A DNA stretch of 64,000 nucleotides. Origin: Harmothoe impar. Lineage: Eukaryota > Annelida > Polychaeta > Phyllodocida > Polynoidae. The number at the start of each line of letters is the position of its first letter. The stretch's first letter is position 1. The stretch spans positions 62,364,609 through 62,428,608 of the forward strand of contig OX381709.1 in NCBI GenBank assembly GCA_947462335.1, read 5' to 3'. The position numbers were made by a program, and so were the translations under genes. Positions 49,001-57,927 of the stretch are shown here, one piece after another. The notes under the pieces are model-generated. The model ran no database searches. It was not told the origin of the DNA and saw only the letters and a list, made by a program, of their open reading frames with translations.

Positions 49001-49342
49001 GTGAGCACAGTGTCTACCATCTCATGGCTGGCAGCCCTCACACTTATCATGCTCGTCGTCATGGCCGTCAGCTTCCGGCGATGGCGTTCCGACTACTGCC
49101 GAACTGGCACCGGACGCGCCCGAACAGAGGGCGATGACGAGTCCCGAGCAGATACGAACAGTATCAGCGAATTGGACACAGATGCCACCTCTTGTCGCTG
49201 GGACAGTCTCTCAGGACGTCATGTTTTTGCAAATGGCGGCTACCATAAATCAGCTGATGATCAGCAACTACAACAGCAACAACAAAACCAACAACAACAG
49301 CAACACCAAGGAACGCCTAGGGAACAGATTACACCATGCTAA
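31010..49342 (+). CDS. collagen/cbEGF type I transmembrane protein (nine exons)
   Basis: Coding exons: 31010-31079, 36938-37076, 37753-37906, 38475-38691, 45489-45737, 46752-46874, 47556-47681, 48467-48589 and 48930-49342. The joined frame is 1614 nt (537 residues plus stop), with splice phases 1,2,0,1,1,1,1,1 all matching and no internal stop. Parts by residue: signal peptide 1-21; cysteine-free beta-rich domain about 24-193; collagen Gly-X-Y 195-275; calcium-binding EGF 277-317 and 318-359; degenerate EGF 360-400; transmembrane helix about 431-449; cytoplasmic tail 450-537 with Gln runs. N-glycosylation sequons NRT and NIT lie in the N-terminal domain. It is likely a cell-surface adhesion or matrix-receptor protein, and the collagen part implies trimerisation. 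Architecture and exons are read from sequence; role and trimerisation are inferred from the families. The exon 4 donor (A/GTGGGT) is the weakest junction, and intron 4 could hide another exon. Confidence 0.85.
31346..31358 (+). promoter_or_regulatory. CTCF-like motif in intron 1
   Basis: CCACCAGGGGGCT matches the CTCF core except at the last base and lies 267 bases after exon 1. Motif evidence only. Confidence 0.3.
34979..35112 (+). repeat. dispersed repeat, related to 47806-48310
   Basis: It shares ACAATTTGCTCCTTATA at its left and a CTATATCAG…CTCCTTATAA…GA segment at its right with the longer copy in intron 7. It is a shorter, diverged member of the same family. Sits in intron 1. Confidence 0.45.
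35671..35960 (+). mobile_element. foldback-type element fragment (CCCAGTAAGCATGACG)
   Basis: The left end CCCAGTAAGCATGACGTAGA, preceded by TG, resembles the termini of the foldback elements at 11254 and 38741. The body has AACGT-type motifs and a 14-bp palindrome AACCAACGTTGGTT near 35918. No matching right terminus was found, so the copy is partial or diverged; the right limit is approximate. Confidence 0.45.
36849..36860 (+). repeat. poly-G run
   Basis: Twelve consecutive G residues about 80 bases before exon 2. Similar runs occur at 4733-4743 and 61247-61265. Confidence 0.9.
36938..37076 (+). CDS. exon 2: start of N-terminal domain
   Basis: The acceptor CTATTTCAG opens phase 1. The encoded peptide starts [20 protein letters not shown], contains an NRT glycosylation sequon and ends [13 protein letters not shown]. 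Only this frame stays open and matches exon 1; the other two hit stops. Donor CAG/GTAACG, phase 2. Confidence 0.8.
37753..37906 (+). CDS. exon 3: middle of N-terminal domain
   Basis: This exon was found by phase. Exon 2 ends in phase 2 and exon 4 must start in phase 0, so an intermediate exon is required. The segment after GTTTTCCAG opens in phase 2, reads 51 codons without a stop ([20 protein letters not shown], then MRLQIWKSF…) and closes at AGG/GTGAGT in phase 0. The alternating hydrophobic pattern ([18 protein letters not shown]) fits beta strands. Confidence 0.8.
38475..38691 (+). CDS. exon 4: end of N-terminal domain
   Basis: The acceptor GTGTTCCAG opens phase 0 with [20 protein letters not shown]. 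The peptide continues through EGYRLYF, a VGENITVQV glycosylation site and YSFSVEID, which looks like the last strand of a beta-sandwich. The chosen donor GACAGGA/GTGGGT gives phase 1 and joins directly to the collagen exon. Without it the frame stops at 38721. Confidence 0.75.
38741..40510. mobile_element. 1.77-kb foldback element with arms of about 0.85 kb, in intron 4
   Basis: The ends CCCAGCTAGC and GCTAGCTGGG are perfect inverted copies, each flanked outside by TG. Nearly the whole element is a palindrome. The two sides match inward to 39594-39619 and 39665-39690, leaving a 45-nt loop. The arms are so alike that a 66-67-codon open frame occurs on both, on opposite strands (39353-39150 and 39904-40110), with only three or four residue differences. 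These frames are a by-product of the palindrome, not genes. No transposase is present. The left end lies 49 bases after exon 4. Confidence 0.9.
40532..40670. mobile_element. 139-bp MITE
   Basis: The ends ACACTGTCAGAAGT and ACTTCTGACAGTGT are exact inverted copies, and the interior is also largely self-complementary (GTTATA…TAGAT…ACAGTAT on each side). A degraded relative of the right end (ACTTCTAACAGTATAG) is visible at 63165-63180. Confidence 0.75.
41071..41147 (-). repeat. tRNA-derived SINE-like segment
   Basis: On the minus strand it shows A box TGGCTAGGCGG and B box GGTTCAATCCC at tRNA-like spacing. The acceptor stem is not preserved, so it is a tRNA-derived repeat. It lies just 5' of the LINE. 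Confidence 0.5.
41522..41866 (+). pseudogene. LINE ORF1-like remnant
   Basis: The frames encode a Pro/Thr/Ser-rich segment, a lysine-rich run (KKKRLKKK) and a coiled-coil-like stretch ([20 protein letters not shown]). A frame change occurs in the A-rich tract near 41690-41740. This fits the RNA-binding ORF1 region of LINEs but is not diagnostic. Confidence 0.45.
41869..42420 (+). pseudogene. LINE endonuclease (APE) domain, truncated
   Basis: It begins abruptly at [16 protein letters not shown], so the N-terminal part of the endonuclease is missing. An in-frame TAA follows at about 42047. The core [14 protein letters not shown] (family D/N-F-N motif) is next, then a frame change near 42210 into [20 protein letters not shown], and finally the SDHN catalytic motif at about 42376-42387. 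The Asn in place of the usual Asp of GDFN is a further change. Confidence 0.8.
42421..43254 (+). pseudogene. LINE connector and N-terminal reverse transcriptase
   Basis: A 272-codon frame from 42436, continuous upstream with the SDHN frame, ends with the RT fingers signature [19 protein letters not shown] run of A residues near 43215-43225 precedes a frameshift; the protein would continue in another frame ([10 protein letters not shown]…). Confidence 0.8.
43284..43766 (+). pseudogene. LINE reverse transcriptase core lacking motif C
   Basis: It carries [19 protein letters not shown], motif [13 protein letters not shown] (about 43490-43525) and motif [10 protein letters not shown] (about 43661-43690). 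The text then jumps straight to sequence normally found beyond the catalytic YxDD motif ([16 protein letters not shown], in another frame). The motif C region is therefore deleted and the enzyme cannot be active. Confidence 0.8.
43871..44636 (+). pseudogene. LINE C-terminal region with Cys/His motif
   Basis: [20 protein letters not shown] shifts frame near 43990 into a 215-codon frame. That frame ends with [18 protein letters not shown], the C-x2-C…H-x4-C motif typical of the C-terminus of Jockey/I-type LINE proteins. Confidence 0.8.
44889..44973. repeat. palindrome plus 15-bp hairpin around TTAGGG repeats
   Basis: CGATCAGCTGATCG (44889-44902) is a perfect 14-bp palindrome. Next, AGTCGAGTGACCAAT (44917-44931) is the exact reverse complement of 44959-44973, and the 27-nt loop contains GGTTAGGGTTAGG. 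It lies at the 3' end of the LINE. Confidence 0.75.
45489..45737 (+). CDS. exon 5: collagen triple-helix segment
   Basis: Acceptor TTTGCAG, donor TATAG/GTAAGA, phase 1-1, 249 bp. It starts [15 protein letters not shown] and holds about 26 Gly-X-Y triplets with many prolines, including KGD and RGD tripeptides within [11 protein letters not shown]. It ends GQNFIG. The RGD could be an integrin-binding site if exposed; that is an inference. The proline-rich open frame on the opposite strand is its mirror. Confidence 0.95.
   Translation, partial: GHLLYLVQWALRVHVVRWVLLVLQVLQVWWVGQGTPVPRGTGGIQGPSGGQVVMGGQVFQDKGGCQGNVVFLVNLEHLDRTL
46051..46661. mobile_element. 0.6-kb palindromic element in intron 5
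   Basis: The ends CACTGAAACCCCAG and (reverse complement) CACTGAAAATCCCAG are inverted copies, and TG lies outside both. The body repeats GACGACCTAAGGTCGTC-like palindromic words many times at both ends (for example 46071-46111 and 46480-46650). No coding capacity. Confidence 0.7.
46752..46874 (+). CDS. exon 6: calcium-binding EGF domain 1
   Basis: Phase 1-1, 123 bp. It starts DVDEC, has six cysteines in EGF spacing and the Asx-hydroxylation consensus [10 protein letters not shown]. The DVDEC start plus CxNxxxxFxC marks the calcium-binding class. Donor AATG/GTAAGG. Confidence 0.97.
47556..47681 (+). CDS. exon 7: calcium-binding EGF domain 2
   Basis: Phase 1-1, 126 bp. It starts DIDEC, has six cysteines, and [10 protein letters not shown] fits the Asx-hydroxylation consensus. 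Acceptor CCTTTTGTAG, donor GAAG/GTATGT. Confidence 0.97.
47722..47787 (+). repeat. 35-bp tandem duplication
   Basis: TTTTTTGTTATACAGTAAAT and the following bases are repeated almost exactly once, just after exon 7. Confidence 0.85.
47806..48310 (+). repeat. dispersed repeat with CCTTATAAGCAAGGTC words (intron 7)
   Basis: TTATAAGCAAGGTC occurs three times (near 47824, 47840 and 48252), with further CTCCTTATATCAGAG words near 48150 and 48265. The two sides resemble 34979-35112 in intron 1. Probably a non-autonomous element; exact ends unclear. Confidence 0.5.
48467..48589 (+). CDS. exon 8: degenerate EGF-like domain 3
   Basis: Phase 1-1, 123 bp. It starts DVDEC and has the [11 protein letters not shown]sx-hydroxylation motif, but cysteines 5 and 6 are absent. 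After the fourth cysteine it reads [17 protein letters not shown]. It is a truncated calcium-binding EGF domain that keeps its calcium-site residues. Confidence 0.9.
48930..49342 (+). CDS. exon 9: transmembrane helix and cytoplasmic tail
   Basis: It opens in phase 1 after TTAACAG with a small Gly/Ser-rich linker. The hydrophobic helix [19 protein letters not shown] is followed by the stop-transfer residues RRWR. The 88-residue tail has an acidic stretch ([19 protein letters not shown]) and two runs of five glutamines split by Asn, then ends in TPC and TAA at 49340-49342. The helix, charge pattern and N-terminal signal peptide together predict type I topology. Confidence 0.92.
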
Positions 49343-49616
49343 TAAGCCATGGGTCTGCCTCCTGGGTCTACCCTTGGTTAACTCTCTGGTTTGGAGTATA
49401 CCATCATTCATCATTTATACATGCAGGGACTTATTATATAGGATCTTACTTTATTTCAAAATATAATATGATAGGCTACATCACAGATTATAACGTCAGA
49501 AGTCATCAGTAGCAGTTGGACCAAAAGTTTATATCACCGTGCCCTTCCTGGTGACCAATATTTCCATTGTTACAATAGTCTCTGGTGGTACTCATGAGAC
49601 CTGCAAAGAGTGGTAT

Positions 49617-49622
49617 AATAAA
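49617..49622 (+). terminator. candidate polyadenylation signal (AATAAA)
   Basis: First canonical AATAAA after the stop codon, 275 bases downstream. A later one lies at 51483-51488, so a longer 3' UTR is possible. Confidence 0.4.
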
Positions 49623-52600
49623 ATCACATACTGAAAATCAATATATTTAGCTATGGACCTTTCATACCAAATGCATATAATTTATCTAATTCAGAATCGA
49701 AATACGTTGATTATAGAGAACATGCTGCCACAATATTACCAAGAACTATATGCAGATCCTAAAGTACAATACATCACCTCAAGGATCATGTTCATGTTTT
49801 GATTCGTGTGTGAATATTGACTATCAGGAAAACACACTAATAAGTTTATATACATGTATACATGTACAAAAGACGGAAATGGTTTCCTTCATAGAAACCT
49901 AGCATTTACACTTCAGGGCCAGCTTTGCTGGCAGCAATCTAATCCCTAGTATGGGTACATATAAATACAATGTCATACATCAATACACAAGCAAATACTG
50001 CATACAATAACGAAATGAAATTGTCTTATGAGGAACAATCCGTGTACCAGTTATTGGTAGAAAATGGTTGTCTCAGAACTTGCCACTTTCAAGGTTATTA
50101 AATACTTACACTTTGCCTGAAGGAATGCTCGTTTCGCTAAGTTCACCATTCGTGTGATGTGACGGTTCCATGGTTACGTTATCGTATCAGTTTGGTAATA
50201 ATGATAACCCTGATGATTTAGAGAAGATAGCGAACATCTATCCAAGTACCTCTGTAACACTTCTATTGATTATGATAGAACATGTTATACAATAGACCAG
50301 GTTTCAATCATGCTGGGAGCTGTTAGTTTATTTCAATTTGTTTAATTTCTGACAACAGTTATGCTAAATTATATTTGTTTCAAGTGAAATGAACTTAGTG
50401 AAATGGGTCCCTGTTGGGTCAGGTCTGGTGAAACTCCTCCTTCCACATTCTACAGGGCTTTCATTCTGATAAAACACCATATATATGGTGTCTGGTGCAG
50501 GCTAGACAATGAGATCATTCTACGTTTTAGATGTTAGTTAGTTGTTGTGTTCATACCTGTCGTGTTAAATACAGAAAGAATGACCATAGCATTAACTATG
50601 ATGTACATAGTAATTTGGTAGTTGTGTTAGAGCGGATTTAGAAAACAGTATGTACCCGTATACGTCCATGCATCATCCATCCACGATAATCTCCCCATGT
50701 GTACATCGTGCAGCTCAAACTGTTTGTGGTCATAAAACAAGAATCATTATCTGAAGTTTGGTAGAACTCTATGTGTTTATTTATGTTAAACCCCATCGGA
50801 TATATTCATCTCGTTTTGTACACCCTGTAAGAAAGTTGCCTCTTTGTAGCGACTTTGTCGTCCAGGTCACAACCAAACTGACTCCTTTAGATGAAGGAAT
50901 CAAGTCTGACTCCTTTGGTAATGACATTTACTCCTAACACATTATAAATAGAATCAGCTTGTCTTAAATGTGATTAAACTGACTGTCGTAAAATATTCTT
51001 TTACTTTTATCCACGTAGAATACATCACAATGAAGGTATTGGCAGATTTATTCTATTACTATTCATAATCATACCATTAAGATAAGTCCCCATAAAGCCT
51101 TACCTTTAATATTCAGCATGTATCCATTGTACCCGAACATAACCATGTTTTATTCTATGTGATGGTAAAATGCCCATAATGTATCATACTTTTGAAAATA
51201 GTAGCAAGAACATTTGCTCACTAGGTACAAAACTACTTAGTTGACGGATGATTTCATTATTCTTCCTTTCATTTTTGAATGTGGAAATACCTGGTAGATA
51301 ATTGATATTGAGTTTACGCACAAAGAATACTTTCTGCTAAGAATATTTATGCGTCACTTTCTAATGGCATTGTCTGAAATGACGAAGTGGTCACTTGTAA
51401 TATTAAGTGTGACTGAGATGTGTTTATAAGTACATTATAATATATATTATTGTCTCAACATGCATCATGTGTATACTTATTGAATAAATATAGATCATTA
51501 ACTAAACAAAATGGCTTTTAATCGACCTTGTTTGTGTGATCTAAATCGTGTCCGGTACTGTGAATTTAGGATATATTTCTTTCTGTATACACAGAAAACT
51601 ATCCCAGTCACAGTGACTCGTCTACCCTAGTCAATGCGAATTTGTATACATCTAGACCGCACAATGCATTTTGGCTTCAAACCCCCCAGAAAATGGTTAA
51701 CATGATATGTGAACACTGACAAAACCTGCCAGGTTCACCATTTTCAGAATTCTAGCATTGCTTGCCTTCCACCATTTATAATTCATTAAGGGACAGTCAC
51801 AAATGGCTCTGCATCATGAATCCACCATGCTAACCACTACTCTATCAGGGACAGGTGATATAAGGAATGCCCAGGTACAACCCAGTTACAATACTCACAC
51901 CCTGCTTGTGCCCTAATCTCGGACATGAGATTTGCCTGGGCTGGTTGCTGGTGACTAGGGGTGCACAATTGGTACCAGAGTAACACATGGTGGCAGCACT
52001 GTATTTCGCTAGTGCGGAATAGACCCTGCCATATAGGTTTATGTTTGTAGATAATGTGTATGTTTATAAAGAAGTGGAAAATAGAATTGCCAAGGCTATA
52101 CAACATGATTTAGGTCCTGATTTAAGCCCCGGTTTTGCATCTCAGGCCGATCTGGGCTTCCGATCTCATATCAAACAGGTTTCGTTTTCATTTATCTGAT
52201 GCTCCACCATTTACAGGGCTCTAAACGGCCAAATTATACACAATAACAGACAGGAAATATGTGTTTTTTTTACCTGATCAGGCTGTAAAGACCTATATGA
52301 CCGCTAATGGCAGCTAGTACTACCGAGTCCGGCTTTCAGCACCAGATATTATTCAGCCTGGTTCAGGTACTGGTTGCCAGGCGGCTCCACCCTCTCACCC
52401 ACCTGTCCCACCTTGGTCAAGGTGTGGGTAGGTCAACTGTGTAGCAACCGGTCGGTACATGCTGGCAGGTAGTCATGAAAAACATGGACTTTAAGTCCTA
52501 ATTACTCAATTAATGCTATGTTCAAGGGTTTTGAACGTCTCCTGATTGGTGTAAATAGCAATGCGGGCATGCATGTTTATTACCAGGGCTTTGATCATTT

Positions 52601-53207
52601 CCCATAACTGTCACCATTCTATATGCAGATTTTCAGTTTCGGTAAATGGCAATCTTTTATAATTAGATAATAAGCACAAATCGTTAACTATCACGTTGCA
52701 CATTGAACCATCATCATATCGGTGAACTGTACTGAGATACAGAGGGTCTCATCGGAAAGATAAGTTGGTCTTGATGGATATGCGGAGGGGCTATAGGTAA
52801 GGTTGCCAAAATTACACCAGCTCATAGGTTGTACCTCTCACTTTCCTTATGCTGCTCATTGCTCACCTTTAGTATTGTCACTTAATCGTTTATAATGGGT
52901 GAACTAAAATGGCCTGATTTATGAGATCAATTTATCAAAATTCTCAATTTGAGCTATACATATCAGCAGAAAATGCTTTAAATAAATCGAAAACGTTGGT
53001 AGACAAAAGGTAATAGATATCACATCACCTGTTCACAGGTTTAGGGTAAAGACACCCGTTTTGGAGGCTCCTGTAAAAGGAGGAGAGGATGAAAACATCA
53101 TCATGCTTTTAGGTCACAAATTCTTTACATCCATCTCATATATATCGATATGCCCCAAGAAATAATAGTAGGACAATGGCATTCAGAGCCAAAAATAATT
53201 CGCATTT
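49623..53207. other. downstream of the collagen-EGF gene, no gene recognised
   Basis: AT-rich sequence without coding exons. Part may be the 3' UTR if the later signal at 51483 is used. A 89-codon minus frame at 52106-51837 has no recognisable features. Confidence 0.4.
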
Positions 53208-53320
53208 CAAGAAAGTAAGATTATTAAACTCGACTGGCGGACAGACCATTTGTTTTAAGAAAAAAAAATCTTAAAACAAGTGGTTTGTAACCAGACAAGT
53301 TTAATAATCTTATTCTCTTG
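53208..53320. repeat. 113-bp hairpin, MITE-like
   Basis: The two halves pair along their whole length. TAAGATTATTAAACT on the left is mirrored by AGTTTAATAATCTTA on the right, and TTGTTTTAAGA by TCTTAAAACAA around an A-rich loop. CAAGA/CTCTTG extends the outer pairing. Confidence 0.75.
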
Positions 53321-53479
53321 TTTGGGAATACATTATACTGTTTTATGTGTCACAGGGCGTTAACCTAAGCACTTACGCGTCTATTCAAAGGTGTTGGGCT
53401 TATAGATGTGGCAAGGGGTATTGCTCCACCTACAGGGAGAGTGCATCATATGATCACCTGCTATCTTTGGTGTAAAGCT

Positions 53480-53485
53480 AAAAAA
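53480..53485 (-). terminator. Pol III terminator of tRNA-Pro
   Basis: A run of six T on the minus strand begins five bases after the mature tRNA 3' end, the standard Pol III stop signal. Confidence 0.85.
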
Positions 53486-53490
53486 GATCC

Positions 53491-53562
53491 GGGCTCGTCC
53501 GGGATTTGAACCCGGGACCTCTCGCACCCAAAGCGAGAATCATACCCCTAGACCAACGAGCC
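53491..53562 (-). tRNA. tRNA-Pro (anticodon UGG)
   Basis: Read on the minus strand, a 72-nt tRNA folds completely. The acceptor stem GGCTCGT pairs with ACGAGCC, followed by discriminator C. The anticodon loop TTTGGGT sits on a CTCGC/GCGAG stem, giving TGG. The A box is TGGTCTAGGGG and the B box GGTTCAAATCC; both are intact. No intron and no encoded CCA, as expected for a nuclear gene. Confidence 0.97.
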
Positions 53563-53660
53563 ATATGTTACACTCGGACTGTAAAAGCCGACCAGACTAC
53601 ATCCTTTAATGACATGTAGTACTTAAGCATATGTCATGTTTATAAGTGTCTTTAGTAGTC

Positions 53661-53742
53661 TGCCATCGCCCCAGGTTCGGTCCGTATGGGCCCTGTGGAC
53701 CTGCTAACCAGCCTTCGGCTGTGTTGGTTTTTAAACTATATC
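53661..53742 (-). repeat. dispersed repeat, copy 2
   Basis: Inverse-orientation copy of 11776-11853 with a few substitutions. It lies about 100 bases 5' of the tRNA-Pro gene and in the same orientation as it. Confidence 0.6.
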
Positions 53743-54009
53743 ATCTTATCTACCATCTATACCACAGGGTTAGAACCAATGTCTGAAACAACTTTAATCA
53801 TTTCAAACTATTCATGAACAGTAAGAGAACTTAGGCCAGAGTAAATGCTCTATATAAGACGATGATTCGAGCAAAACCAGTTAGCAATCATCGCCCGTCT
53901 GTGTATGTTCTGTGAAAATAACATGCTTGTGTGATGATACACAAATGTATCATTAGACTGTGTTTCTCTTGACGAATCAATAGGCAGCCCGGCTTTCTAC
54001 CCAGCCCGG

Positions 54010-54420
54010 TTAAAGATGGTGTGTCAGCTAAATGTTTAGAGATTTTTTAGTTTTATCAGATTACTATTGTATAGGCCTATCCTATCCCATACGTCTTCCC
54101 TAACTTTTAAAATTATTGGCAGTGTCTTAGTCTATAAGATGAGCACATGCAGTGCAATATTTTTTACTGCGGGTCGACACTAAAACTCCCTACGTGTTGA
54201 TACTGCATGGCTCAGTGCATTCTCTATTAGATTAGTTCCCTCAATACTCTCCTGGGGGAGTGCCTGGGTCAGTGAGGTTAATCAGGTACATTGCTATCAA
54301 TCTCAAATTATTTGTTGCACTGTTTATCAGCTAAAATGATAATGGAACCTGTGGCATTGAAGTGATATCCATTTTGAAGAAAAGATATGGGAAGTCTATT
54401 AGCTGATATACCATCTTTAA
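54010..54420 (-). mobile_element. TTAA-bounded MITE, copy 2
   Basis: The ends TTAAAGATGGTGTGTCAGCT and (reverse complement of the right end) TTAAAGATGGTATATCAGCT are near-identical inverted repeats. TTAA is present at both extremities. It matches 24669-25096 in the opposite orientation. Confidence 0.8.
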
Positions 54421-57400
54421 TGCCCCCTGGGCGCTACTAGTCCTGCTCGCGTGTTCTAACCTGGTCCAGGTTTTGGATGGCTCTACCACTTGGGGCCACT
54501 ATTATAAGGTGGTCTGCATGTGGCTACTGACACTACTACCGGGGTACTAGCAGTTCCTGTGCGGGTGCTTTTGAGGGACACTACTCACTGAGTAAGCTCA
54601 ACCATTTGCCACAGAACTCCCCTATACTCATGGGCGACCACTGAATATAAGCAGTGGTCTAAACATCAGGGGGGAGAACAGGGTAAGCCACCTGGAATAC
54701 CTGTGCCTACTGTGCATGGACCCCTGTACTTTCCTTGCTCCCCACAGTGTTGTAGGTATGCAGGCCATGTGCTTTAAGGACCGCAGCAATGTTGACACAA
54801 AGCAGACGGGGGACTTTGCTACAAGTGGCTCCATTTCCAGTTTAATGCATAATTGTGTATTCTGGATACCAGTAATATTACTTATTATGCATAAGCATGA
54901 GATAGTGGCCTTTTAATGCATCCAAATGCATGCATTTCTACCAGAATATGATGCTCAAAGCAGAGGGGGGACTTTGAGGTGACTACCCTGTTTCTATAAA
55001 CAGAAACACGCGACGTCCACCCCGAGGTTTAGCTAAGTAGGTGCCCGCGACTGAGACTCTGGTTCAGTGAAACTTAACATCCATTCAAGAGACACATTGT
55101 ATGACAGTCATCATATACTGTTCGATATGCTTCAAGTAATGAAGACTACCTTCTCTAAAGCAGCAATTTTGTGTGCATTCTTTTGAGGTGGATCGCTAAC
55201 CTGAACTCAAAACACAATTTCTCAAATAAATAAACGAAACACCTTGAAGGTAACTAAAATCGTAAAAAGAGTTTAGAGTTATAAATACACTTGCACAATA
55301 TGTATGATTAGATCATTATCAGTCAGACCAAGAATAGTTTAGATATTTTTAACATAAAGTGCTTTATAGTTCTCTTAGGAATATGGTTCTTTGCACAAGT
55401 ATTCGCTATATTGGCAGGTCAATCAGTCCCTCCCAGTGTAAGAAGCAGGAGACGAAGGTCCCTATGATTGACTCTAGATGTCAGCACCACATCAGCCCCA
55501 CATCCATGAAAGGTTGCAGAGCTGCTCAAGCCCTGTCCCTCACTGGCCTGAGCCGTCCCGAGCAGCTCTACCGCCACTGACCGGGAGTGAGCAGCTCACC
55601 AAGACGTAACCCGGCACCAATATAACAGGTGGCAAGCTTATAGCAGGTAAACAGTGGCTTCATCACGTTAGTCACCCTGATGAACTCTGGTGTTTGTTCC
55701 TGTGTTATCTTTATTTGCTGTTTGTAATTAATGTTTGAACCAGGCTCTGCCAGTCCAGGCCCAACATATGGTTCAGTTGTCACAACTCCCCCCTCGTTGG
55801 TTTCATTATCCTTAAATCATTGTATTTTCATTGTAAGTAGGGAGGTTTACATAGAATAGGCATTGTATGGTTGTTTTACATGTGCACCCCATGTCTCACC
55901 GATGTTCCTTTGTCCAACTAAATGTTTCGCGAAATAAATAGTTCATGAGTACATAGTTGGCGGTGCCTTAAATGAAAATGGTATGCGTTGTTAAAAGATC
56001 GCCTATCCTCACTTAAAATTGGTCAATTAAGGATACAATACACCCTCCTCTTACCAGGCAGAAACCAAACATTAGATTTAATGATCTATAATTTAATCAT
56101 CTTTGTGTGAGTATTATACATATTTTACACCGTGATGACGGTTTACCTTGTCCCTTTCGATTTTATTGGAATAGAATGACCGTTGCTATAGGGTTGGAAT
56201 GTGAAAATAACATTATTTCTTTCGGTAGTTTTTCTTTGAACAGAACAGGGATTGAATATCATCAGAATTAACGGTTTCGATTTCTAGACATGATTTACTG
56301 GTCAAGACAATCATATTGTTAAGGTCAATGGAGGAATTCAAAGTAGGGAAATTGGAGAAAATAGGAGAAAAAGTCTTACTCTGAACAACTGTGTAGATAT
56401 TATTAAGAAGAATATCCATTAAATAAAAGACCATTCCCTAGTAAATAATGTCTAGATTACACTCCAACTCAAGCTCTCTGTAGGCTATATACTAGTAGCT
56501 GAAAAGACATCTATTCATATAGGCCTAGAGCTGTATCTCAACGTTTAGCAAAGTTATAAGGTTAAAGATGAAGGTATTATGACTAGATTTGTTCAATTGT
56601 CAAATTAGAAAGCCAAACTACGTAGAAGTTCACCAGATTCAATGTGTCATAGGAATATTACCTTTCCAAGAATGAATATCAAGTCAGGACGCAATCTTAT
56701 TGAAAATAATAAAAATCTAAAAACAACTATCACTTTGACAATTTATCATAAAAGCTCCCAAACATAAGTTTGGTGTTTAGGATAATAACGTGTTGTTTAA
56801 CAAACAGCACTGTGCCAATGATGTGCTGCAACATATGGTGGTTGTAAATAAACATATGGTTTTGTTCACGTTTATTGCCTATTCTGAAGACTGATGGTTC
56901 TGCAGCTGCTGTGGCTATTTCTGGCACTGTTTTGCAGCAGCTGCTGTCATCGCGGTCCTACAACCCTGTCACTACTCTGATGGCAGCTGCTGCCCTCCTA
57001 CTGCTGCTGCCCATACTGTCATATGGCATCGATAGCTGCACTACACAGTGTCTTACGTTGCTAACCTTGAGGTATATATTATTAGCCTTTATATGTAAGC
57101 TATGATCTTTCTGGGAACATAATATCATATGATGTATCATAAATGTGTCAAACTACCATCAGAGATTTATATAGTCCACGTTGATAGCTAGAATATAGAT
57201 GGAAAGCATCCACCAGAACGTTGTTATTTGTCATAACTGGCACTTTGTTGGTAATTTACAGGAGTGGACATAATAGTGTATTTCCATTGGAATGTCTTGA
57301 ACATATCCTTAGTTATAGCGGAATAGTACCTGCCTTATCTTACCTGTCCTGCCAATAGTAGTACCGGAGTATAGCTGAACTATAGTGAGTCAATTGACTA

Positions 57401-57927
57401 TTTCCATTAATTTCCTTGATATCAGGGCATAATGTTTGAAATAGCATAACCGTTTTACTAAAAATATATCATACCTTACTCAATGCACTGACCGAGTATA
57501 ACACTTCATCAAATGATATAGTCCAACACCCCAACCAGTGCAAGACCTAGTAGATCAATGGACAAAAAGGGATTTATTAAGTCATGATCGATCGGGAAAT
57601 CGATTAATCTAGTCGACAGTATGCCCTAGCTTGCTTAATTATGTGCCTAAAGTATGTACATGGAACAGTTTAGATACATGGCCAACCATTGCCCATTGTC
57701 TGATTAAAACGTACGAATACTGTTATGAATATTTTAGCGATGCTGTTCATAAACTACTGTAAATTCTTATCGATCTGACTGTTTCTAACTATGGTGAGAT
57801 TTGAGATAATGAGTCGATTATGTGTTGAATAAGATCCTTGCATAGTATGATATTGTACAGCTCAGCCAGTGATTATCAGAGAACCAACCAACGCCTCCTG
57901 GGCCTGTTTCAACATTGATGAATAGTT
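54421..57927. other. intergenic, no gene recognised
   Basis: No supported gene. At 56894 a 28-codon frame reads MVLQLLWLFLALFCSSCCHR, resembling a signal peptide, in a CAGCTGCTG-rich patch (56900-57015). No good splice donor follows, so it is not called as an exon. Confidence 0.4.
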
